In this document: positions 1 to 11,739 of the stretch, one piece after another
How positions within the stretch are numbered: the first letter of the stretch is position 1
Layout of the letters: each line of letters starts with the position of its first letter
Origin: Flavobacterium franklandianum
GTDB taxonomy: Bacteria > Bacteroidota > Bacteroidia > Flavobacteriales > Flavobacteriaceae
DNA length: 64,000 nucleotides
Assembly: GCF_007097365.1 (NCBI RefSeq)
Contig: NZ_VJZR01000004.1
Span: 186,001 to 250,000 of the forward strand
Direction of reading: 5' to 3'
Notes under the pieces: generated by a model
What the model was told of the DNA's origin: nothing
The model's input: the letters and a program-made list of their open reading frames with translations, nothing else
Database searches by the model: none
Translations under genes and position numbers: made by a program

Positions 1-290
1 TTTAATTATTTTTTAAACGTCGATTAAGAGGCATAAAAAATAATCTATAAGTTATTCAAAAGTAGTCTGGTACGTTTCAGAAAGCATTATATAATTTTAA
101 AAAGGAGTTGTAATATTCACGGATTTGGGTTGGAGAGATACTTTTAATAGAAGTGTTATAAAAGCAAAAACTCTAAACGATTTAAAGTGTTTAGGGGATG
201 AAAAATATTAGTGAAACAATAGTGTTTTTTATCGGAGTTAGGAGATAAGTTTAGGCAAAAATGAATATTTGGAATAAGATTTAAAATGGT

Positions 291-478
291 TAATTTACAT
301 TGAAACTTATGAAGTTTTGGGTGGTTTATTAATCATCATCCCAAAGACAAGAGCATTGAGCGCTTTGATAAATTTCTCAATTATGGTTGACATTGTATTG
401 ACGAATATCGTACAGGATTTCAGTGGTTTGCCTATTGCAGGAGTTTTTAGTGCTATTTTGATTTGGATACGATAACAA
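291..478 (+). pseudogene. Possible relic of a DoxX-like membrane protein
   Basis: The plus-strand frame reads ETYEVLGGLLIIIPKTRALS and continues through a second hydrophobic segment ending near VFSAILIWIR before a stop. The spacing of glycines and basic residues recalls DoxX-type small membrane proteins (E-x-x-G-G-L-L-L-x-x-R-R-T). The upstream part is broken by stops and there is no credible start codon. The family assignment is from memory of the pattern and is weak. It could be chance coding in AT-rich DNA. Confidence 0.3.
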
Positions 479-1177
479 AGAAAAATACGTGATATTGTTT
501 AAATAAAAGACCAAATCAAACAGTAATAAAACACAATAAACTGCTATTAGTAAGTATTTTATTTTTTTGACCATGACGAGACAATTTACAAACCATTTCG
601 TGAATGTTTTTAAGGAATTGGCTATGTGGAATCTGGTATAAAAAGTCTTTTTAAATTCTCAAATTTAAATAAAATTAAGGGATTTTATTTTTTAAATCCA
701 CTTCATAATTTGATCAGAATATAGTTTTTTTTTCTTTTTATGAATTGATGTTTTTGAGTTATGATTTGAAGAAATGGTCAATTTTAATAAGTTCTTTGAA
801 GATAAATAGTCCACTTATATTGTTTAAAATGAGCTACTAATTAAATATAAAACTAAACAACTAGTTTTTTTAAAATAAAAAAAGTCAGATTCTTTGTGTA
901 GATATAGATAAAAATAAGTTTATTGTTTTAAAATTTTGCTCATAGTTGACCATCATATTAATAAAATTTTTTCAAAAGACAAAAAAGGAAAAAAAGAAAG
1001 TCATCTTATCATTGGAGGTTTCAAGAAAGTCAAGTTTTTTTTAAAGAAAATACTACTCCAAATATCCTTTGCCACTGGCCTGAATATAAAATCAGAAGTT
1101 GTTATGAAATTGCGATGTGGAGTTTTTTTATAAAAACTGGAGGCCTGAACTTTACTTTCTTGAAACTGGAGCTTAAT

Positions 1178-1208
<31 letters not shown>

Positions 1209-1427
1209 TTAATCCGAATTTTCCTTTTAGGACTAATCCAAAAATGTTCTTTTTAGATCCATACTCTATCGTTAAATTTATTTTTATGAGTGCAGAATAT
1301 TACTTTATTGGAAACGTAGATTTCAAGAATCAACGTTGTAAATGATGGTCTGCACTCATAAAAACATGCATAATAAATCCAACCGCGGGGGAAAGTATCT
1401 CAAATTTACAAAACGATGCTGTTTAAT

Positions 1428-3852
<2,425 letters not shown>

Positions 3853-5088
3853 TTATATTTCTTTTAATAGTTGTACTGCTTTTTCAGGTTGCATGGAAAC
3901 AAAATAACCGAAAACAGTATCCAATTTTTTTTGAATTGCAGCATCGCCTTTCTTCTCTTTTCTTAGATTGTAAAGCTTGCTAATCTCTGCAAATACTGAG
4001 CCTGTTTTTTGAACTCCAGCAAAAGCTTTTACTTTCTCAATATAGCTGTATCCAAATTCTTTTGTAGGTTCAAACATAGTTCCTTCTCCAAAATCGTTCC
4101 AAGTAATGAGTTGCAAATAATTAACATTGGCTGTTTTGCTCAATGCAAGCGTTTCGTCAAGAGTAGCGCCATTTTTGTGATCAATGGTCCATCCAATACT
4201 TGTACCGCCACCGCCTTGTGCATAATAATCATTGAATCCAGGATAAGCACTTCCCATAGCAACAGAGAGTTTTGGAAGATTATTTTTGTAAAAATCAGTT
4301 AGATATGTGCTGTTTTTATAAACCCAAGCATATTCTCCAGAAGCATTGACACCTGCATCCGCTGACTCGTTCCACAGGGTTAAAAAGGTTGGTTTTGGAC
4401 TAAGATTACTCAATGCACTTGTCCATTCGGCAGGAGTTGTTAACGTAATTGGTCCAAAATTCAACAAAAGTGGCTTGTCGTTTATTTTTATATAATTGGC
4501 ATCTTTAAAATAGTTGCTTTGCAAATAACTAAAATCTGTTTTTGCTGCACTTACAGTTGTTGGAGCTAATCCTGCCTGAACAATATTGCCCAAAAAGCGA
4601 TCTTCATAAACAATTGCATATTCGAGTCCTACTTTGTCCAGCATGGCAATGAGTTGTTCCGTATTTTCCTTTATCATCGCATAGTCATTTACATTGTAAG
4701 TACCGTACCAATCGATTAAAAGACCATCAATTCCCGCATATTTCATCAATAACAAATGATTTTCTATGACCTCTTTGTCACCAGAATGATAAGGTCCGAT
4801 GAGAGGATAGTAATGAGAGGCTATATCTCTTTGGCCATTTGCATTAATCGTATTTGGATTTTTGTTGGCCATAGTCCAATGGTATCCCCATTTGTGATCA
4901 GGACTACTTTCATTGGTTTCAAACCAAGTCATATAATGCATATAGATTTTGGTTTTATTGGTTTTTTCAACTGCTACAGGCGCCAAATTTTCAGTTACTA
5001 GAGTATCTGGTTTTTTTCCGTCGTTACTACAATTTGTTAAGAGCACCATGTAGATCATAGCTATAAATACTGTCATAAACTTTTTCAT
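3853..5088 (-). CDS. GH71/GH99-like lipoprotein, possible endo-acting alpha-glycosidase
   Basis: A 411-residue protein with a lipoprotein signal (LLTNC, cysteine near residue 20), so probably on the cell surface or outer membrane. The barrel carries GH99-type landmarks: HYYPLIGPY, the LMKYAGIDGLLIDWYG strand, AIVYEDR, and a final ITWNDFGEGTMFEPT strand. In characterised GH99 endo-alpha-mannanases the last motif holds two glutamates in ExxE. Here the first position is Asp (WNDFGE), which is closer to the GH71 pattern. It therefore belongs to the broad GH71/99-like group, whose substrates are mostly unknown. It lies between SusD and GH97 in one operon, so alpha-glucan is as plausible as alpha-mannan. 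The ATG directly precedes the signal peptide. Confidence 0.82.
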   Translation of the reverse strand: MKKFMTVFIAMIYMVLLTNCSNDGKKPDTLVTENLAPVAVEKTNKTKIYMHYMTWFETNESSPDHKWGYHWTMANKNPNTINANGQRDIASHYYPLIGPYHSGDKEVIENHLLLMKYAGIDGLLIDWYGTYNVNDYAMIKENTEQLIAMLDKVGLEYAIVYEDRFLGNIVQAGLAPTTVSAAKTDFSYLQSNYFKDANYIKINDKPLLLNFGPITLTTPAEWTSALSNLSPKPTFLTLWNESADAGVNASGEYAWVYKNSTYLTDFYKNNLPKLSVAMGSAYPGFNDYYAQGGGGTSIGWTIDHKNGATLDETLALSKTANVNYLQLITWNDFGEGTMFEPTKEFGYSYIEKVKAFAGVQKTGSVFAEISKLYNLRKEKKGDAAIQKKLDTVFGYFVSMQPEKAVQLLKEI

Positions 5089-5114
5089 TTGTTTGTTTTT
5101 TAGTGTTAAAATAT

Positions 5115-5151
5115 GTCAGCCTTCCGAGACTAACCAACAAGGAAGGCTGAC
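5115..5151 (-). terminator. Intra-operon hairpin between SusD and the GH99-like gene
   Basis: GTCAGCCTTCC (5115-5125) and GGAAGGCTGAC (5141-5151) form a perfect 11-bp stem with a 15-base loop in the 73-base gap. There is no long U-tract right after it on the minus strand. It could attenuate transcription or protect the 3' end of the susCD message so that transport proteins are made in excess of enzymes. Confidence 0.6.
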
Positions 5152-5161
5152 ACTGAATCAC

Positions 5162-6676
5162 TTAGTTGTCTGGGTATCCAGGATTTTGCTCTAAGTTTTT
5201 ATTGGTAACTAATACCGAAGTTGGTATTGGAAAAAGGCGTGTATTATGGCTGGCATCCGCTCCTTTTTCCCACCTTGGTAGGAAATAAGTGCCAAATCGG
5301 ATATTATCGGTTCTTCTTCGTCCTTCAAAAATAAATTCACGAAGTAACTCTTTATCAATAAAATCAAGATTGATTGTTGCTGGCATTGCTGTTCCTGCAC
5401 GTGAAGTGACTTGTTGCACAAATGGTGTTGCTAAATCAGGTGAGCCCATACGCACATAACATTCTGCCTGCATCATCAAAATTTCGGCATAACGAATTAA
5501 AACGAAGTCGTTATCACGTTCCCATTGGTCACCTGCTTTGGCTTCATATTTGTTTAATCGTATTCCCTCATTTTCTTTAGCATCTGCTAAACTTGTAATG
5601 TTTTCAGTGTAAGTAAGAGGTTCACCGCTATCCATTATGATTACAGAACCTGTGGCCAAATTAATTTGATCACCTACCAACATTGTACCTCTTCTTTTGT
5701 CAGTATCTGAGAAAGAAGAGTAAACGCCAGGTTGGGCACTCATACCATTGGCACTCCAAGGATAATCTCCAGTAGCCGAAAGCGTAAATTTGTGTAAATA
5801 ATGAGCAGACATAGATGACATATAGTTTCCTAATGTCCCTGCTTTTGAATCATAAGGAATAGCAAAAATGATTTCACTAGAAGTTTGATTTTTTATAGCA
5901 AAATTGGCGAAATAATCTTGCGTTAATGAATAACCAGATATTTTTTGACACATATAGATACAATCCTGCCAACGTGCTATACCAACAAAGGCTTCGGAAT
6001 TCAAGTATAATCTAGCCAGTAAAGAATAGGCCACATTTTTGGTGAGTTTTGAATACACAATGTTTGTTGACAAGTAAGGTAAAGCCTCCACTAATTCTTT
6101 TTCTACAAAATCATACACTTGTTTGCGTGTAGAATTAGTAGGCAAACTAAGGTCATCAAAACTAGTAACAATTGGCACATTACCAAACATATCCAAAAGC
6201 AAATAGTAATAGTAGGCTCTTATTGATTTTAGCTCTGCATAGATTGGTTTTTTTGATGCTTCACTTAAGTTTGATTTATCTATTTGATAAATAATGGAAT
6301 TTACTTTAGCAATTCCTGTATAACAATAACGCCATGCAGATAATACCATTCCATTTCTTGGTTTTATGACATGTTTATGTGCATCTTGATATTGTCCTCC
6401 ATCATACCAGTTTGAACCTCTGGTGGGAATGGTAGCTTCATCGGAAGTAATTTCGTTCAAAAAGAATACATATTCACTGGTTGGAAATGAATTTGAAATG
6501 GGATCGCTAAATCCTCTTAATGAAGAGTAGGCACCACCAACGAGGGCATTTATTTCTTTTTCGGTATTACCGAAATTTCCGTCTGGGACTTGATTATAGA
6601 CTTGCTCACTTAGATCGGAACATGAAAAAGTTAAAAGTATGATTAAGAGTAAACCTCCTGTTATTTTGACTTTCAT
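5162..6676 (-). CDS. SusD/RagB-family glycan-binding lipoprotein (first PUL)
   Basis: A 504-residue outer-surface lipoprotein that would cap the SusC transporter and bind the oligosaccharide. The signal peptide ends in LLTFSCS (lipobox cysteine). The RagB/SusD TPR-like fold shows typical stretches such as AYYYYLLLDMFGNVPIVT and, near the C-terminus, the LLREFIFEGRRRTDNIRFG helix and NPGYP ending. An upstream GTG at 6703 would add nine residues before the hydrophobic core. The ATG at 6676 gives a standard lipoprotein signal and a normal 27-base gap from the SusC stop, so I chose it. It follows SusC directly and is followed by a strong hairpin. Confidence 0.94.
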   Translation of the reverse strand: MKVKITGGLLLIILLTFSCSDLSEQVYNQVPDGNFGNTEKEINALVGGAYSSLRGFSDPISNSFPTSEYVFFLNEITSDEATIPTRGSNWYDGGQYQDAHKHVIKPRNGMVLSAWRYCYTGIAKVNSIIYQIDKSNLSEASKKPIYAELKSIRAYYYYLLLDMFGNVPIVTSFDDLSLPTNSTRKQVYDFVEKELVEALPYLSTNIVYSKLTKNVAYSLLARLYLNSEAFVGIARWQDCIYMCQKISGYSLTQDYFANFAIKNQTSSEIIFAIPYDSKAGTLGNYMSSMSAHYLHKFTLSATGDYPWSANGMSAQPGVYSSFSDTDKRRGTMLVGDQINLATGSVIIMDSGEPLTYTENITSLADAKENEGIRLNKYEAKAGDQWERDNDFVLIRYAEILMMQAECYVRMGSPDLATPFVQQVTSRAGTAMPATINLDFIDKELLREFIFEGRRRTDNIRFGTYFLPRWEKGADASHNTRLFPIPTSVLVTNKNLEQNPGYPDN

Positions 6677-6703
6677 TTTTTTTATTTTATGGTTAGTAAT
6701 CAC

Positions 6704-9655
6704 TTAGTTTTTTAATGTAAAAAATAGCCCTAACGAAACCGTAGTTGGTCTTGGATAATTATTAAATTTATCAATTCCAGGACTCGCTAATCCCGTTTGA
6801 TCTTGCCCATCATATGCATTCAAACCTATTTCTGGATCTACTCCGGAGTATTTTGTAAAAACAAAAAGGTTTTGACCAATTACGAATAATCTTAAACTAG
6901 TGTCTTTGTTTTTCATGGGAACTGTGTACCCTAAGGTAAGATTTTGAACTCTGAAAAAAGAAGCATCTTCTATCCAATGACTAGAATAAGTAGGAGGAGA
7001 TTCAATGCCGCTGTTCAAGAAATCATCAGGTACATTATTTGATGGCATTCTCAAAGGATCGTAAAGAATCATGTTGGTTGCATTTAATACTTTTTGTCCA
7101 AACATTCCATAACCAGAAGCTTGAAAATCAAAGTTTTTATAGGTCATGTTCACACCAAGACCAAGATTAAAATCAGGTTGAATATCTCCTAAAGCTGATT
7201 TTTCATCGGCAAGGATAAATTCGCCATTTTCATCTAAACCTGAGGATTCGTAACCCCAAAACGTACCTACTGGATACCCTTCGGCTATGATTTGAGAATA
7301 TTGACCTGACATACCAGGAAGTCCATGTAATGAGCCAGAAAGGATTATATCAGTTTCATAATTAGCATTCGATAACTTTTCAATTTTTTGTTTGTTTTGA
7401 GAAAATGTAAGATTGGCATCTATTGTAAAATCCTTAGTATCTACAATACTAGCATTCAAGGCAATTTCATACCCTTTATTAGACAATTCTCCAACATTTG
7501 CGAGCATTGTTCCAACCAAATAAGGAGGCTGTGGCACTTCATAAGTGTACAATAAATCACTTGTAAGTTTAGAATACACATCGATAGAACCTGTTAGTCT
7601 TTTGAAAAGACTAAAATCGACACCAATATTGGTTTGTGCAGTTGATTCCCATTTTAAATCAGGGTTTGCATTTTGCTTTGGAGAATAGGCCAAACTCCAG
7701 CTATCGGTAACTGGGTCATAATAACTATCATTTCCTACACCAAGAAGTGACAATGATTTGTATTCACCAATTCCATCTTGATTTCCTGTAACCCCATAAC
7801 TAACTCTAAATTTTAAATTTGACAACCATTTTTCGGTTGATTTCATAAATGGTTCATTGGTAATATTCCAAGCTACTGCCGCAGATGGAAAAACTCCCCA
7901 TTTATTGTTTTCGCCAAAACGGCTGGAACCATCTCTTCGTATTGTACCTGTAATCATGTATCTGCTGTCATAGGAATAATTTGCTCTGGCAAAAAGAGAA
8001 ATCAAGTTTGATTTTCCTTTGTACGAATACACATCTCCTAATTGATAATCAGAACCTGCACCCAAATTATTGTAGCCAAATAAATCGGTTACAAAACCTT
8101 GTCTTTGCGCACCAAAACCTTCATAAGTGTTTTCCAAATACGAATATCCACCCATAACGCCAATGTTGTTTTTGCCCAAAACTTTAGTATAGTTTAAATA
8201 AGCTTCAGCTTGTGAGGTGATATATTCTCCGTATGTTTTTTGTGCATACCCAACTTGAGTTGTGCCTTCCATAACGGCATACGTAGGTTTGTAGGTATTG
8301 GTTTGCGTTCCATTATATTCCGATGATACATTAAGGACTGCATTGAAATCAGTAAGAAAGTTAGCTTCAGTTTTAAAATATCCTAAAAGCCTTGTTCTTT
8401 TGTTATTAGCAGTTCTATTTGTTAATATTTCAACTGGATTTTCATAAATTGTCCCTCCTATTGAAGTAAATTCTCCATTTTGATTATAAACCGGAATGGT
8501 AGGATTTAAATTATAAGCACGTTGAAAAATTCTATAATCAATAGGATTCCACTTATCGAAAGTGGCGAATATACCAGTATCAAATTTGATGGCTTTATTT
8601 AAAGCATATTGATGGCCGCTAATATTACCGCTTAGTCTTTTCAAACCAGATTCTTTTATAACTCCTTCATTGTCGAGATAAGAGACAGAGGATCTTATTC
8701 CATTCATTTCATTACTGGAAGATAGACTCAAAGTGTGTGAAGAAGTATAAGCAGTTTGCTCTAATTCTTTTTGCCAATTGGTAGTAGCTCCATAATCTAC
8801 GGCATTTGTAAGTTGATTATCACGTACATATCCTCTCCATTGATTGGCCGAAAGCATATCAACATGATTGGTAGTAAAACCAACGCCCGTAAAACCATTA
8901 TAAACAACGGTACTTGTTTTTGTGCCTGCTTTTGTTGTAATTATGATTACACCATTAGCTCCTCTTGAACCATAAATAGCAGTTGCCGAAGCATCTTTTA
9001 AAACATCAATCGATTTTATGTCCGAAGGTTGTATCACATTGATGTCAACTCCTGCAACACCATCAACAACCACCAATGGATTATTGCTAGCTGTTAACGA
9101 TGTTCCTCCTCTAATGCGCATAGTCGAGCCAGAACTTGGATCACCAGAACCTTGTACAATTGCTAAACCGGCAACTTTTCCCTGTAATGCTTGCTCGGTA
9201 GAAGTTATAACCCCTTTTACCAAATCTTTTGAAGAAATTGATGTAATAGCCCCCGTAAGATCTGATTTTTTTACGGTACCATAACCCACAGAAACTACTA
9301 CTGCTTCCAACAAGAATGTATCATCCTTTAAAGAAACGGTAATAGATGGTACTGTCGAAGCGTTTACAGGAATACTTTGTGTTATGTATCCCATATAAGA
9401 AATTTGAATTGTACCTTCTTTTGACATTTCTAAAACAAATTTTCCACTGAAATCTGTTAAAGTAGAATTTTTAGTGCCTATTTCAAGTATTGAAACACCT
9501 GGTAATGCTTCGCCAGTTTTATCATAAACGGTACCTTTCACTTTTTTTTCTTGAGCATACATTCCTATGGAAAGAAAAAGCATGAATGTTATCAAAATGA
9601 CCAATTTGGTAGACCTATTTTGCAACGGGTCAGTTTTTTTATTTTTACTATTCAT
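6704..9655 (-). CDS. SusC/RagA-type TonB-dependent outer-membrane transporter (first PUL)
   Basis: 983 residues. A Sec signal peptide (through about MYAQ) precedes a carboxypeptidase-D regulatory-like domain at about 38-115 (VKGTVYDKTGEALPGVSI, TDFSGKF). A TonB-dependent plug follows, with the family signature SIDVLKDASATAIYGSRGAN and GVIIITTKAG. The rest is a 22-strand beta-barrel ending in an aromatic-rich strand. It would import oligosaccharides across the outer membrane using TonB energy, with the SusD encoded immediately downstream. The length is normal for the family. Two small exported proteins are encoded upstream of it in the same operon, the reverse of the usual order. Confidence 0.96.
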   Translation of the reverse strand: MNSKNKKTDPLQNRSTKLVILITFMLFLSIGMYAQEKKVKGTVYDKTGEALPGVSILEIGTKNSTLTDFSGKFVLEMSKEGTIQISYMGYITQSIPVNASTVPSITVSLKDDTFLLEAVVVSVGYGTVKKSDLTGAITSISSKDLVKGVITSTEQALQGKVAGLAIVQGSGDPSSGSTMRIRGGTSLTASNNPLVVVDGVAGVDINVIQPSDIKSIDVLKDASATAIYGSRGANGVIIITTKAGTKTSTVVYNGFTGVGFTTNHVDMLSANQWRGYVRDNQLTNAVDYGATTNWQKELEQTAYTSSHTLSLSSSNEMNGIRSSVSYLDNEGVIKESGLKRLSGNISGHQYALNKAIKFDTGIFATFDKWNPIDYRIFQRAYNLNPTIPVYNQNGEFTSIGGTIYENPVEILTNRTANNKRTRLLGYFKTEANFLTDFNAVLNVSSEYNGTQTNTYKPTYAVMEGTTQVGYAQKTYGEYITSQAEAYLNYTKVLGKNNIGVMGGYSYLENTYEGFGAQRQGFVTDLFGYNNLGAGSDYQLGDVYSYKGKSNLISLFARANYSYDSRYMITGTIRRDGSSRFGENNKWGVFPSAAVAWNITNEPFMKSTEKWLSNLKFRVSYGVTGNQDGIGEYKSLSLLGVGNDSYYDPVTDSWSLAYSPKQNANPDLKWESTAQTNIGVDFSLFKRLTGSIDVYSKLTSDLLYTYEVPQPPYLVGTMLANVGELSNKGYEIALNASIVDTKDFTIDANLTFSQNKQKIEKLSNANYETDIILSGSLHGLPGMSGQYSQIIAEGYPVGTFWGYESSGLDENGEFILADEKSALGDIQPDFNLGLGVNMTYKNFDFQASGYGMFGQKVLNATNMILYDPLRMPSNNVPDDFLNSGIESPPTYSSHWIEDASFFRVQNLTLGYTVPMKNKDTSLRLFVIGQNLFVFTKYSGVDPEIGLNAYDGQDQTGLASPGIDKFNNYPRPTTVSLGLFFTLKN

Positions 9656-9685
9656 TAGAATTTATTTTTTGTTTATAGTGAATAA

Positions 9686-10768
9686 TTAATCGAGTACTTT
9701 AAGTGTTATTACAGTATCCGAAATCGTTCTATTGGTATTGTCTTTAACTACAACATGGATTTCTTTTAAGTTTGGAATTCCATTTAGTTCAGACACAAGA
9801 TTGATGAATCCTTTAATCTCCGCTGTATTTCCTGAAAATACTCCAGTAATAACTTTAGTGCCAGCTGTTACTGTATACGTAAGTTTGTTTATTCCGCGTT
9901 CGTTGTTTTTTCTAATTAGACCCAAGAAATCTTTTTGACTGATTTGCAAAGGAAAATAGGAAAATTCTGGAGGTGGTGGTGGAACAAATTCACCTGCATA
10001 GATAATTTGATCCGGCGATGTTGCAGCCCAATCTTTTGCAACCATTAGAAAAACAATATTTTCCATTACATATCCAGCAGGTGTTCCATAATATTGTGAT
10101 GGAATAAGATCCATTTTATAAAAACCATTCCCTAAATCTTTCAACTGCGTTTTTGCTGAAATATCTGGAAGCCAAGCCTGATATTCTTGCAATACATTCC
10201 AGTTATTTATGCCACTATGAAAATGCACACTTGGCACACCGACAAATCCGGGTACTAAATTTGAATTGAATAGGATGCTTACTCCCTGGTCGACAAGTGG
10301 TTTTTCTGGATACGATTTGATCATTTGATTAGCGGTATAGAAAGCAGAAAAATCGGTGTATGCAACATTACCTACACCAGATTGTTTGGTTCCTGTTTTA
10401 TCTTTAAGGCGGAACCAAAAACCTGCACTAGCAGCTATTTCAGCAGGAGTTTTCGAAAAATATAGGGTAGGAGTCAGTGTAAAACTCCATCTCATGTCTC
10501 CTTCATATTTTAATTTGGCAAAATCAGATGAGTTCGTCCAATTTCCTGCATCGGGTTCGGATGGAGACCAAATCCAGATGTAAAGATCTTCTCCTGGTGA
10601 AAATGTGGTAGCCGAAAGATCAAAAGTCCAAGTAACCTGTTCATTATAGGCATAAATAACAGGGTAGGATTTAATACTACTAATATCTCCAGCTTCTATA
10701 GGTTGAGCCTGCATGAAATTTGGAGCCAGCAAAAATATCATTAAAAGGGTAAATATAATTTTTTTCAT
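9686..10768 (-). CDS. Exported PUL accessory protein, DUF4961-like
   Basis: A 360-residue protein with a Sec signal peptide ending around FMQAQ and no lipobox. An N-terminal beta-rich region contains EDLYIWIWSPSEPDAGNW and a repeated aromatic pattern that resembles SusE/SusF-type starch-binding modules. The C-terminal 90 residues look like another small beta/alpha domain following a short proline run (PPPPEF). I associate it with the uncharacterised DUF4961 group of Bacteroidota PULs, but the name is tentative. By position (30 bases before SusC) it is probably a periplasmic or surface glycan-binding partner. Confidence 0.6.
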   Translation of the reverse strand: MKKIIFTLLMIFLLAPNFMQAQPIEAGDISSIKSYPVIYAYNEQVTWTFDLSATTFSPGEDLYIWIWSPSEPDAGNWTNSSDFAKLKYEGDMRWSFTLTPTLYFSKTPAEIAASAGFWFRLKDKTGTKQSGVGNVAYTDFSAFYTANQMIKSYPEKPLVDQGVSILFNSNLVPGFVGVPSVHFHSGINNWNVLQEYQAWLPDISAKTQLKDLGNGFYKMDLIPSQYYGTPAGYVMENIVFLMVAKDWAATSPDQIIYAGEFVPPPPPEFSYFPLQISQKDFLGLIRKNNERGINKLTYTVTAGTKVITGVFSGNTAEIKGFINLVSELNGIPNLKEIHVVVKDNTNRTISDTVITLKVLD

Positions 10769-10777
10769 ATCATTTAG

Positions 10778-11296
10778 TTATTTAATGGTATTTAATTTGA
10801 ATACATAAGAGATAAATGCAGCTCCACCAGAAATTCTAACGAGTTGGATCTCCATTTCTCCATTGCTGTTTGGAACCGATGTTACTCTAAATTCACCAAT
10901 TGATTTCGTTTTGGCTTCATCATTATACAAGTAAATTTTCAAAGGGCTTGAATCCGTTGGTTGAAAAGCTGAACTCAGTTTCCAAAAGCCCTTTGGAGGA
11001 AATAATGGAGGAACATTTCCGGTAACTTCGTAACTGGTTGGATTCATTTTTTCATTAACACTAAAATTAATCTTAAAGTCTGCATAATTAAATAGAGTAC
11101 TCAAGTTTTGCTCATCGGGTTTGATTTTATTTGTTTTTGCAAATTCATCAACCATTTTCAAATTCATTAGACTCCAATCTCCGTTCACTTTTTCATAAAG
11201 TGTGATTGGTTCTGCATAGCTACCATCATCAATTTCATTACAGCCAAAGGCTAGTAAACTCATGATGGCTAAAAAAAAAATACTTTTACATTTCAT
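10778..11296 (-). CDS. Small PUL lipoprotein, DUF5004-like
   Basis: A 172-residue lipoprotein (LLAFGC, cysteine at about 19) consisting of one lipocalin-like beta-rich domain that opens with EKVNGDWSLMNLKMVDEFAK. That pattern matches the DUF5004 group found in SusC/D loci, as far as I can recall. It is the first gene of the minus-strand operon, ten bases from the next gene, so it is co-expressed with SusC/D. It probably assists glycan capture at the surface. No catalytic motif is visible. Confidence 0.6.
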   Translation of the reverse strand: MKCKSIFFLAIMSLLAFGCNEIDDGSYAEPITLYEKVNGDWSLMNLKMVDEFAKTNKIKPDEQNLSTLFNYADFKINFSVNEKMNPTSYEVTGNVPPLFPPKGFWKLSSAFQPTDSSPLKIYLYNDEAKTKSIGEFRVTSVPNSNGEMEIQLVRISGGAAFISYVFKLNTIK

Positions 11297-11739
11297 AAAT
11301 TTGGTTTTTTTAATTAGTTTAGATATCCCATAAAAGGATTAAACGAAATTAACAGAAAATGAAATGTAAAAAAAAAGATAGGAAAAAAATCAAGGTTTTA
11401 TAAATGTCATTATGTGTATAAAAATCTAATAATCAATACGATAAACTTGTATTTGCAAATATAAAATCAAGAGAGAATACAGTATTTAAATCTGTTAAAA
11501 AGCCCAAAATAATAATAATATTGAATTTTTTTGGCGTTATTTTTTCTCATATCATATAAATAGTATTATTATTTAATTTTATAATAAAAAAAGTTGTTGT
11601 TCCTTAGCAAATAATTAACTGTGTTTTTTAAGTTATAGCATTATAAAGAATAGTGTTTTAAAAACTTTATCTTTAATCGCTATATGCCACCAAATTGTTC
11701 TTGTTGAAAAGAAAGGTTCAAACCCAAAAAAATCATCCC
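11297..11739. promoter_or_regulatory. Divergent intergenic region between the first PUL operon and its regulator
   Basis: This very AT-rich, 443-base region separates the divergent regulator and the PUL operon and must hold both promoters. On the minus strand a TATATTTG that fits the Bacteroidota -7 consensus lies at 11456-11463, but no TTTG is found at the expected -33 spacing. The ACTAAAACG palindrome of the LacI regulon is absent here, so this operon is probably under different control. Confidence 0.4.

Noticed and set aside
377..574. Minus-strand frame of 65 codons
   Set aside because: It lies antisense to the hydrophobic DoxX-like relic, has no recognisable domain and consists mostly of AT-driven hydrophobic residues.
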